Source: Chloroflexota bacterium
GTDB lineage: Bacteria > Chloroflexota > Anaerolineae > Aggregatilineales > UBA2796
Direction of reading: 5' to 3'
Length of the DNA stretch: 17,932 nt
Assembly: GCA_003695215.1 (NCBI GenBank)
Contig: RFIM01000120.1
Location: forward strand, 1 to 17,932
Shown here: positions 1 through 5,916 of the stretch, one piece after another
Layout: each line of letters begins with the position of its first letter
Numbering within the stretch: position 1 is the first letter of the stretch
Program-made: the position numbers and the translations under genes
The notes under the pieces: model-generated
What the model was told of the DNA's origin: nothing
What the model saw: the letters and a program-made list of their open reading frames with translations, nothing else
Databases searched by the model: none

Positions 1-189
1 AAGTGCCTCCTCGACTCGATTCTCGCCGAAATCCAGCTGCCCATAGCGCATGGCTTCCTGAATCACAGCGCTTGGCTGCGCCTTGCTGACGGCGATCAGC
101 GTGACCGAATCAGGCGATCGGTTGACGCGACGGCAAGCGGCTGCAATTTCTTGGCGGACGGCTTCTAAACGTTCAGCGAGCGTACTCAT
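1..189 (-). CDS. yggS: YggS/YlmE-family PLP-binding protein, N-terminal part
   Basis: Only the first 63 residues are present; the gene continues past base 1. Read on the minus strand from ATG at 189, the protein has the signature LIAVSK at residues 31-36 and FGENRVEE at 54-61. These match the YggS/YlmE/PROSC family, single-domain TIM-barrel proteins that bind pyridoxal 5'-phosphate and keep PLP and amino-acid pools balanced. Lys36 sits where the family's PLP-Schiff-base lysine lies. The start is 6 nt after the pgeF stop with a purine-rich stretch (AGAGAATGAAAAG) before it, so the two are almost certainly co-transcribed. The ylmD-ylmE pair is common in Gram-positive and related phyla, often near cell-division genes, which may lie beyond the left edge. 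Family assignment is firm despite truncation. Confidence 0.9.
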   Translation of the reverse strand, partial: MSTLAERLEAVRQEIAAACRRVNRSPDSVTLIAVSKAQPSAVIQEAMRYGQLDFGENRVEEAL

Positions 190-195
190 GGCTTT

Positions 196-987
196 TCATT
201 CTCTTAGCATGAAAACAGCGGCAAAGCGGCCTGTCTTGCCATTCTCGGCGCGATGCGAGTAGAACTCATCAGTGCGCGTGGCAGTGCATATGCCGCTGAT
301 CTCAATGTGCCGCACGCCTGCACGCTCTAGGGCAAGGCGATTGGCCTCCCAGAGATCGAAATAGGTGCTACCGTCCTCTGCGCGATAGATCAGCCTGTGC
401 GTAGTGCCAAAAGCCTGCGCCACAGCCTGCACGACGTCCTCACCGACTTGGTAGCGCGCTGCGCTGATGCTCGGCCCGATCGCCGCCTGCAAGTCAGCAG
501 GGCGCGTGCCGTAAGTCGCTTGCATGGCGCGCACAAGGCTCTGGGCGATGCCGCGCACGGTACCGCGCCAGCCAGCATGCGCAATGCCAATGGCGCGCTG
601 CACAGGATCGTAGAGCAGGATCGGCGCACAATCGGCGAAACGCATGATCAGCGGCACGCCGCGCCGATTGGTGATCATGCCGTCAGCTTGTGCCAAATAA
701 TCCTGAGTAGGATGTGGGCGCTCTGCCACGATGCACATCGCGCTGTGTACCTGCCAGACCGTACAGGCGCGCTTGCCATCCACGCCGAGCGTCTCATAGA
801 TTTGATGTAAGTTGGCGCGCACATGGCGCGGATCGTCGCCGACCGTGCTACCGACGTTGAGCGTAGCAAAGGGCGCCTGGCTGTGGCCGCCTAAGCGCGT
901 GAAGATGCCGTGTTGCACAGCGGGCTCGTTCGCCCAGCTCTCGAATTGGTAATAGATGGCGCCGCCGAGCGGCTCGATTCGCTGCAT
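196..987 (-). CDS. pgeF: Purine nucleoside phosphorylase / peptidoglycan editing factor PgeF (YlmD/YfiH, DUF152)
   Basis: The 263-residue length is normal for this family, also called multicopper polyphenol oxidoreductase. The zinc/active-site triad is visible: His81 in VWQVHS, Cys120 in RFADCAP and His137 in IAHAGWRG. The family signature IGPSIS lies at 170-175, and the C-terminal EFYSHR...TGRFAAV segment is also typical. Members act on purine nucleosides; E. coli YfiH also edits peptidoglycan by removing wrongly incorporated L-serine from the UDP-MurNAc peptide. ATG at 987 is the first good start and gives the expected N-terminus. Only a weak GGAA lies upstream. A perfect TATAAT on the minus strand at 1028-1023 gives a leader of about 30 nt. 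It is followed 6 nt later by yggS. Family is certain; which activity dominates here is not. Confidence 0.95.
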   Translation of the reverse strand: MQRIEPLGGAIYYQFESWANEPAVQHGIFTRLGGHSQAPFATLNVGSTVGDDPRHVRANLHQIYETLGVDGKRACTVWQVHSAMCIVAERPHPTQDYLAQADGMITNRRGVPLIMRFADCAPILLYDPVQRAIGIAHAGWRGTVRGIAQSLVRAMQATYGTRPADLQAAIGPSISAARYQVGEDVVQAVAQAFGTTHRLIYRAEDGSTYFDLWEANRLALERAGVRHIEISGICTATRTDEFYSHRAENGKTGRFAAVFMLRE

Positions 988-1022
988 TGACGTTCCGATC
1001 TGTTAAAGTTTAGTTGTGCGCG

Positions 1023-1028
1023 ATTATA
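1023..1028 (-). promoter_or_regulatory. -10 element for pgeF-yggS
   Basis: The minus strand reads TATAAT exactly, 35 nt upstream of the pgeF ATG, giving a predicted transcription start near 1016. No recognisable -35 hexamer lies 16-18 nt further upstream, so this is a partial sigma-70-type promoter call. Confidence 0.5.
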
Positions 1029-1070
1029 CCAAACTTCGCGCTTGGGCAGGGCCATTTGGCGCGGAGATGG

Positions 1071-1076
1071 TATAAA
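1071..1076 (+). promoter_or_regulatory. Candidate -10 element for the glycosyltransferase gene
   Basis: TATAAA lies 32 nt upstream of the ATG at 1109, in the 121-nt gap between divergent genes. A start near 1083 would give a leader of about 26 nt containing the AGGA ribosome site at 1096-1099 (9 nt spacing). No clear -35 is seen. Its position mirrors the pgeF -10, making this a compact divergent promoter region. Confidence 0.4.
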
Positions 1077-1108
1077 TACGGCACATAGCGCATTCAGGAT
1101 GCCCAAGC

Positions 1109-2083
1109 ATGGCTGAAAATTATCCACTCGTCACAGTCATCATGCCTGTCTATAACGAGGAAGCCTTCATTGCGCGCAGCTTAGGCGCAGTCTTGGCTCA
1201 GGACTATCCTTCAGAGCGGCTTGAGGTGATCGTAGCAGATGGCATGAGCCAAGATGCTACCCGCCAAATCATCCAGAGTTTGCCAGGCGCTGAGCGCGTG
1301 CGCATCCTAGATAATCCGCAGCGCTTACAGGCTGCAGGCATGAACATGGCGCTGGCGCACGCCAAAGGCGAGATCATCGTGCGCGTGGATGGCCATACCA
1401 TTATCGCGCCTGATTACGTGCGCAACTGCGTGCGCGCTCTGCAGACGACTGAGGCATGGAATGTCGGCGGCGGCATGCATCCTGTTGGGCAGACGCCTAT
1501 GGGCAAGGCGATCGCGGCGGCGGGCAGGTCGGCCTTCGCCGTGCCGACGGCTTTTCATGTCAGCGATCGGCCGTGTTACACGGACACAGTTTACATGGGC
1601 GCATGGTGGCGCTGGGCGCTAGAGCGCGTCGGCGGCTACGACCCGAGCTTTGCCATCAACGAAGACTACGAGCTGAACTACCGTTTGCGCGCTGCAGGCG
1701 GCAGAATCTATTTCTCGCCTGCCATTCGTTCCGAATACTACTGTCGGCAGAGCTTGGCGGCGCTGTGGCGGCAGTACTATCGCTACGGCATTGGGCGCGT
1801 CCAGACTTTGAGGAAGCATCCGCGCTCGTTGCGGCTCAGGCAAGTGGTAGCGCCCTTGTTCGTGGCGGGCGTCTTTGGCGGCGCCGCGCTCGCGCCGTTC
1901 AACGCACTTCTGCGCGCGCTATGGCTGCTAGGCTTGGCGCTTTATGCCGCCACAAACGTGTTCTTCAGCTGGCGCACAGCGCGCCGATACGGCATGGCGC
2001 ACTTGCCGCGCTTGCCGCTCGTCTTCCTGACCATTCATATAGCTTGGGGACTGGGCTTTTGGCGCGGCTTGCTCAAAAAATAG
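1109..2083 (+). CDS. Family 2 glycosyltransferase, ExoA-like
   Basis: This 324-residue protein starts with the GT-A core seen in GT2 enzymes: VTVIMPVYNEE (8-18), the nucleotide-binding aspartate in VADG (42-45), VDGH (93-96) as the DxD-equivalent metal site, and NEDYELNYRL (184-193) with the likely catalytic acid pair. The spacing and the WRQYYRYGIGR segment at 220-230 resemble succinoglycan synthesis protein ExoA. Two or three hydrophobic segments follow (about 247-285 and 301-318), anchoring the C-terminus in the membrane. It probably transfers a sugar from a nucleotide donor to a lipid-linked or cell-surface acceptor on the cytoplasmic side. The start is supported by AGGA 9 nt upstream. 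No other exopolysaccharide genes flank it, so donor and acceptor cannot be told. Confidence 0.88.
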   Translation: MAENYPLVTVIMPVYNEEAFIARSLGAVLAQDYPSERLEVIVADGMSQDATRQIIQSLPGAERVRILDNPQRLQAAGMNMALAHAKGEIIVRVDGHTIIAPDYVRNCVRALQTTEAWNVGGGMHPVGQTPMGKAIAAAGRSAFAVPTAFHVSDRPCYTDTVYMGAWWRWALERVGGYDPSFAINEDYELNYRLRAAGGRIYFSPAIRSEYYCRQSLAALWRQYYRYGIGRVQTLRKHPRSLRLRQVVAPLFVAGVFGGAALAPFNALLRALWLLGLALYAATNVFFSWRTARRYGMAHLPRLPLVFLTIHIAWGLGFWRGLLKK

Positions 2084-2103
2084 CTTCGCAGGGGCCTGCA
2101 GCG

Positions 2104-2109
2104 TATAAT
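2104..2109 (+). promoter_or_regulatory. -10 element for the LysM/M23 gene
   Basis: A perfect TATAAT lies 29 nt before the ATG at 2139, in the 55-nt gap after the glycosyltransferase. A start near 2116 would leave a leader of about 23 nt. The -35 position (TAGCTT) is poor. The two genes may therefore be transcribed separately although they are co-directional. Confidence 0.45.
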
Positions 2110-2138
2110 TGACCGAAAGTTTCAGTCGGTGATGAGCG

Positions 2139-3572
2139 ATGCGAATTCATCCTTTGCGCCTAGTGCCCATTTTGGCGCTGTGCGCAGCCCTGAGCAGCTT
2201 CTCCTTAACATACGCGCAAGATAGCGGCGATAAGCCGCCAACAGGCATGACTATTCATGTGGTGCAGCGCGGCGAGACGCTCTTCCGCATCGCGCAGCGC
2301 TATGGCACTACCGTCGAAGACCTTGCGCAGCTGAACGGCATTCAGAATCCTGCTGTTCTTGCCGTCGGGCAGCGCCTGCTAGTGCCGAGCGCGCCTATTG
2401 CGCCTGGGGAAGCCTCAATCGGCGTGCCGACCAGCTATACGCTTCAATTTGGCGATACGCTCTTCAAGCTGGCTGTGACCTTTGGCACGACTGAAGCGGC
2501 AATTGCGGCGCGCAACTATATCACCAATCCGCGCCAAATGTACATCGGTCAGCGCATCGCCTTGCAAGAAGGCGCTGAGGACGCAACGGGCATCAAAAGA
2601 GGCTGGATTCATCGTGTGGCGCGCGGCGAGACGCTCTATCATATCGCAGCGCGTTACAGCACCTCAGCCGACTTGATCCGCTTGGTCAATCGCTTGCGCC
2701 GCGCAGATATGCTCTACAGCGGCCAGCCTTTGGTCATCCCTGCAGATGAGACAGGCTTGCCGTTGACCGATCTGCCCTTGCCATTGGCGCGCTTCGAGAT
2801 GACGCCTGCCGAGCAAGGGCGCACTAGCGCGCTGCGCATCGTCACGTTGCAGCCAACGCGCCTTGAAGTGCGTTTCATGAACAAGCCGTTGCTCATCTTC
2901 AGCGATGAAGCGCAAGTCACGCACACGGCGCTGTTGGGCATCGATGCTTTGGCTGAGCCGAGTCTCTATCCGCTACACTTGATCGCCACGACCAGTGATG
3001 GCGAGCAGCGCCAATTCGAATGGCGCGTGCGCGTGGCCGATGGCGGCTATCGCAGCGAGGCGATCGCACTGGCCGCTAACCAGCTGGACTTGCTCAATCC
3101 TGCTATCACGCAACCTGAAGAGCAGCGTGTGCGGCAAGTTGTGAGCGCGATCACGCCACAGCGCTATTTCAGCGGCCTGATGGGATTGCCCTGCGCAGCG
3201 CCCGTGACTTCGCCGTTTGGCACGCGGCGTAGTTACAACAACGGCGCGCTGAATACACTGCACACGGGCACAGATTTTGCCGCGCTGCCGGGCGCTGCGG
3301 TCTATGCGCCTGCGGCGGGCGTGGTCGTCTTGGCGGAGACGCTCGCAGTGCGCGGTAACGCCGTGATTATCGACCACGGTTGGGGCATCTTCACGGGCTA
3401 CTGGCACTTAGAAAGCCTGAATGTGCGGGCGGGCGCTCTAGTGCAGGCGGGCGAGGTTATCGGCACAGTTGGCAGCAGCGGGCGCTCGACTGGGCCGCAC
3501 TTGCACTGGGAGCTCTTTGTGCAGGGCGTGCAAGTTGATCCATTGCAGTGGACCAAGCAGAGCTTTCCGTAA
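2139..3572 (+). CDS. Secreted LysM and M23-family peptidase (peptidoglycan endopeptidase)
   Basis: This 477-residue protein begins with a signal peptide (basic start, hydrophobic 8-22, likely cut after TYA at 26; no lipobox). Three LysM modules follow at about 39-83, 98-142 and 156-201, each with the RGETL/FGDTL...GQ...P pattern that binds N-acetylglucosamine in peptidoglycan. Residues 203-340 form a beta-rich linker without a recognised domain. The C-terminal M23 (LytM/lysostaphin-type) domain spans about 352-470. Zinc ligands are probably His375 and Asp379 (HTGTD) and His456 (HLHWE), with His423 (YWHL) and His454 as catalytic histidines. All key residues are present, so an active wall hydrolase is expected rather than a degenerate EnvC/NlpD activator. 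It should act outside the membrane in wall remodelling or separation of daughter cells. Confidence 0.93.
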   Translation: MRIHPLRLVPILALCAALSSFSLTYAQDSGDKPPTGMTIHVVQRGETLFRIAQRYGTTVEDLAQLNGIQNPAVLAVGQRLLVPSAPIAPGEASIGVPTSYTLQFGDTLFKLAVTFGTTEAAIAARNYITNPRQMYIGQRIALQEGAEDATGIKRGWIHRVARGETLYHIAARYSTSADLIRLVNRLRRADMLYSGQPLVIPADETGLPLTDLPLPLARFEMTPAEQGRTSALRIVTLQPTRLEVRFMNKPLLIFSDEAQVTHTALLGIDALAEPSLYPLHLIATTSDGEQRQFEWRVRVADGGYRSEAIALAANQLDLLNPAITQPEEQRVRQVVSAITPQRYFSGLMGLPCAAPVTSPFGTRRSYNNGALNTLHTGTDFAALPGAAVYAPAAGVVVLAETLAVRGNAVIIDHGWGIFTGYWHLESLNVRAGALVQAGEVIGTVGSSGRSTGPHLHWELFVQGVQVDPLQWTKQSFP

Positions 3573-3578
3573 CTCTTT

Positions 3579-3607
3579 TTGACAAGCGCCATTGCCTGAC
3601 TTAAAAT
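3579..3607 (+). promoter_or_regulatory. Strong sigma-70-type promoter for the EF-G-like gene
   Basis: A perfect TTGACA (3579-3584) is separated by 17 nt from TAAAAT (3602-3607), one of the two best promoters in the window. Transcription should start near 3614, giving an unusually long leader of about 117 nt before the ATG at 3731. The promoter lies only 6 nt past the upstream stop codon. Confidence 0.8.
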
Positions 3608-3620
3608 TCGGTTAACGCAT

Positions 3621-3661
3621 AGGCGCGAGAGCGCCTGAGCTGCTTTGGGCATCGCAGGCGC
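3621..3661 (+). promoter_or_regulatory. Structured 5' leader with two competing hairpins
   Basis: Near the predicted 5' end of the EF-G-like mRNA, AGGCGC (3621-3626) pairs perfectly with GCGCCT (3631-3636) around a GAGA (GNRA-type) loop. The same GCGCCTG (3631-3637) can instead pair with CAGGCGC (3655-3661) across a 17-nt loop. The two stems cannot coexist. No U-tract follows, so this is not an ordinary terminator; it could be a 5' stabilising element or a regulatory switch. The pairing is seen in the sequence; any regulatory role is inference. Confidence 0.45.
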
Positions 3662-3694
3662 AATCTGTGAGGCCATCGGAACGAAGTAATCTTT

Positions 3695-3725
3695 GGAGAA
3701 AGGAAAATCGCTGCGCTTTAAGCGA
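3695..3725 (+). promoter_or_regulatory. Displaced Shine-Dalgarno plus spacer hairpin before the EF-G-like start
   Basis: The only strong ribosome site, GGAGAAAGGA at 3695-3704, ends 26 nt before the ATG at 3731, far beyond the usual 5-10 nt. Between them TCGCT (3708-3712) can pair with AGCGA (3721-3725) over an 8-nt loop. Folding that stem would leave about 8 unpaired nt between ribosome site and start codon. The ATG itself is fixed by family alignment (YTTE.IRNVALVGH start). Confidence 0.5.
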
Positions 3726-3730
3726 ACGCT

Positions 3731-5812
3731 ATGAAAGAGTACACCACTGAATTCATACGCAATGTGGCTTTAGTCGGGCACCAAGGCTCAGGCAAGACCA
3801 GCCTGACCGAGGCGTTGCTCTTCACGGCAGGCAATACAACGCGCATGGGCAAAGTTGCAGATGGCACCACGCTCTCTGACTATGATGAGGAAGAGAAAGC
3901 GCGCCAGCTCTCGATCAGCACCTCGCTCATCCCGATTGAGTTCCAAGATCATAAGATCAACTTGCTGGACACGCCCGGCTACACTGACTTTCAAGGCGAG
4001 GTCAAGAATGCGGTGCGCGTCTGCGATTCAGTGCTGGTGGTAGTGGATGCCGTGAATGGGCCCGAAGTCGGCACTGAGCTAGCCTGGCAATTCGCCGATG
4101 AGTTCAATCAACCGATCTTGGTGGTGATCAACAAGATCAACCGTGAGAATGCCAGCTTCACGCGCACGCTGGAGGCGCTGCATGTGCGTTTCCCTGAGTA
4201 CAAGTTCATCCCTGTGCTGTTGCCTATAGGCGAAGGCAGCGAGTTCAAGGGCGTGATCAACGTGCTGACGCAGAAGGCTTACTACGGCACAGGCGCCGAG
4301 CGCAGCGAGCCGCCCACTGACATGCTTCCGCAGATCGAGCAAGCCCATCTGGCTCTCGTTGAAGCCGCTGCTGAGTCCAGCAATGAGTTGGTTGAGAAGT
4401 ACTTTGAGACGCAGACGCTCAGCTTTGAAGAAATTCGCGATGGCATGCGCATGGCAGCGCGCGACGCCGACTTGAAGACAGTGCCAGTCCTGGTAGCTAG
4501 TGGTGAGCTGAACATCGGCACCTATCCGCTGTTGGAGGCGCTTTTGGTGTACGTTTCGCCGCCTTCACAGCGCCGCGTGGCCTTGCAAAACAAGCCCGAC
4601 GAGGAAGTCCAATTCTTGGATCGCCCGCAGTCGGATGAGAAGCCGCTTGCTGCGTTCGTCTTCAAAACGGTCTTTGACCGCTATGTTGGCACCTTGAGTT
4701 ACTTCCGCATTTTCAGCGGCAAGCTGGAGAGCGGCCACAGCTACTTCAATGCCGAGAAAGGCCAGGACGAGCGGCTCGGCCAGCTTTTAGTGATGCGCGG
4801 CAAGGAACAGATGCCTGTGCCAGTGCTGCATGCTGGCGATATCGGCGCTGTGGCCAAGCTGAGCGTCACGCAGACCAACGACACGCTCTCGAGCCGAGAG
4901 CAGCCGTTCATCATCCGCAAGCCGACCTATCCCGAGCCAATTTATTCGGTCGCCCTTGAGCCAAAAACACAAGCGGATAGCACCAAGATGGGCACCGTCT
5001 TGGCGCAGCTGGTGCAAGCTGATCCGACCTTGCGTTGGCGGCAAGAGCCAGCTACAAAGCAGGTCATTCTCTCAGGCATGGGCGATATTCATATTGCAGT
5101 CGCTATCGCGCGCGCTGAGCGCATGGGTGTCGGCTTGACTACGTCTGTGCCGAAAGTGCCTTACCGCGAGACGATCACCAAAGTCAGCACGGCCAGCTAC
5201 CGCCACAAGAAGCAAACTGGCGGCGCGGGTCAATTTGGTGAGGTGCATTTGCGCATCGAGCCGCTGCCAGACAAGGAGTTCGAATACGTCAACGAGGTAG
5301 TTGGCGGCGCTATTGCCCAGACCTTCATCCCATCTATTGAGAAAGGCGTACGCTCTGTCATGGAGCAGGGCGTGCTGGCAGGCTGCCCGATTGTGAACGT
5401 CAAAGTAGCTGTGATAGACGGCAAGATGCATCCTGTGGACTCGAAAGACATCGCTTTCCAGATCGCAGGGCGCGAGGCATTCAAAGAGGCCTTTTTGCAG
5501 GCGGCGCCTACGCTCCAGGAGCCGATCATGCTGGTGCGCGTGGTAGTGCCTGAAGAGAACATGGGCGACGTGATCAGCGACCTGACTTCGCGGCGCGGCC
5601 GCGTGCTTGGCATGGATACAGAGAAAGGTCGCAGCGTTGTGACGGCACACGTGCCGCTGGCTGAGATGCAGCGTTACAGCAACGACCTGCGCTCGATGAC
5701 GAGTGGACGCGGTGTCTATAGCATGACCTTTGAGCGCTATGAGACAGTGCCCAATCACATTGCGCAGCAGGTCATTGCCGCTTATAAAGCCGAGCTGAGC
5801 CAGAACGCCTGA
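3731..5812 (+). CDS. fusA: Elongation factor G-like GTPase (FusA2-type paralogue)
   Basis: At 693 residues it is full length for EF-G, and all five domains can be followed. The G domain has G1 GHQGSGKT (16-23), a switch I RQLSIS (58-63) in place of RGITIT, and G3 DTPG (80-83). Domain II starts near 300 (AAFVFKTVFDRYVGTLSYFRI), and domain III runs to about 475. Domain IV has VPYRETI (476-482) and HKKQTGGAGQFG (492-503), and domain V has VPEENMGDVISDLTSRRGRV (606-625). EF-G catalyses ribosomal translocation and, with RRF, recycling. The GHxGSGKTS form of G1 and the absence of rpsL, rpsG or tuf nearby suggest a paralogue of the str-operon factor. Odd points are G4, which reads NKIN (134-137) instead of NKxD, and G5, where ASG (256-258) replaces the usual GSA. 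Role in translation is probable, but GTP specificity is uncertain. Confidence 0.9.
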   Translation: MKEYTTEFIRNVALVGHQGSGKTSLTEALLFTAGNTTRMGKVADGTTLSDYDEEEKARQLSISTSLIPIEFQDHKINLLDTPGYTDFQGEVKNAVRVCDSVLVVVDAVNGPEVGTELAWQFADEFNQPILVVINKINRENASFTRTLEALHVRFPEYKFIPVLLPIGEGSEFKGVINVLTQKAYYGTGAERSEPPTDMLPQIEQAHLALVEAAAESSNELVEKYFETQTLSFEEIRDGMRMAARDADLKTVPVLVASGELNIGTYPLLEALLVYVSPPSQRRVALQNKPDEEVQFLDRPQSDEKPLAAFVFKTVFDRYVGTLSYFRIFSGKLESGHSYFNAEKGQDERLGQLLVMRGKEQMPVPVLHAGDIGAVAKLSVTQTNDTLSSREQPFIIRKPTYPEPIYSVALEPKTQADSTKMGTVLAQLVQADPTLRWRQEPATKQVILSGMGDIHIAVAIARAERMGVGLTTSVPKVPYRETITKVSTASYRHKKQTGGAGQFGEVHLRIEPLPDKEFEYVNEVVGGAIAQTFIPSIEKGVRSVMEQGVLAGCPIVNVKVAVIDGKMHPVDSKDIAFQIAGREAFKEAFLQAAPTLQEPIMLVRVVVPEENMGDVISDLTSRRGRVLGMDTEKGRSVVTAHVPLAEMQRYSNDLRSMTSGRGVYSMTFERYETVPNHIAQQVIAAYKAELSQNA

Positions 5813-5847
5813 GCCAAGCAATTGCTTATCCAAACTTGAGCCTAAAG

Positions 5848-5879
5848 CAGAGAGGCAGGGAATTCTCCCTGCCTCTCTG
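5848..5879. terminator. Perfect 14-bp inverted repeat between convergent genes
   Basis: Positions 5848-5861 are exactly complementary to 5866-5879, with an ATTC loop. The stem sits 35 nt after the EF-G-like stop and 37 nt after (on the minus strand) the stop of the stalked TadE gene. No clear U-tract follows on either strand, so it is not a textbook intrinsic terminator, but its placement and stability suggest a bidirectional terminator or RNA 3'-end stabiliser. Confidence 0.75.
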
Positions 5880-5916
5880 ATCGTCATGCTTGCCAACTAG
5901 CTGCTAAGCACACTCA

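Noticed and set aside
1456..2112. A 218-codon plus-strand frame overlapping the glycosyltransferase
   Set aside because: The overlapping frame encodes an Arg/Ala-rich sequence with no motif, while the other frame has complete GT2 signatures.
5072..5896. A 274-codon minus-strand frame inside the EF-G-like gene
   Set aside because: It is His/Arg-rich without domains and is antisense to conserved EF-G domains III-V; it also runs through the terminator hairpin.
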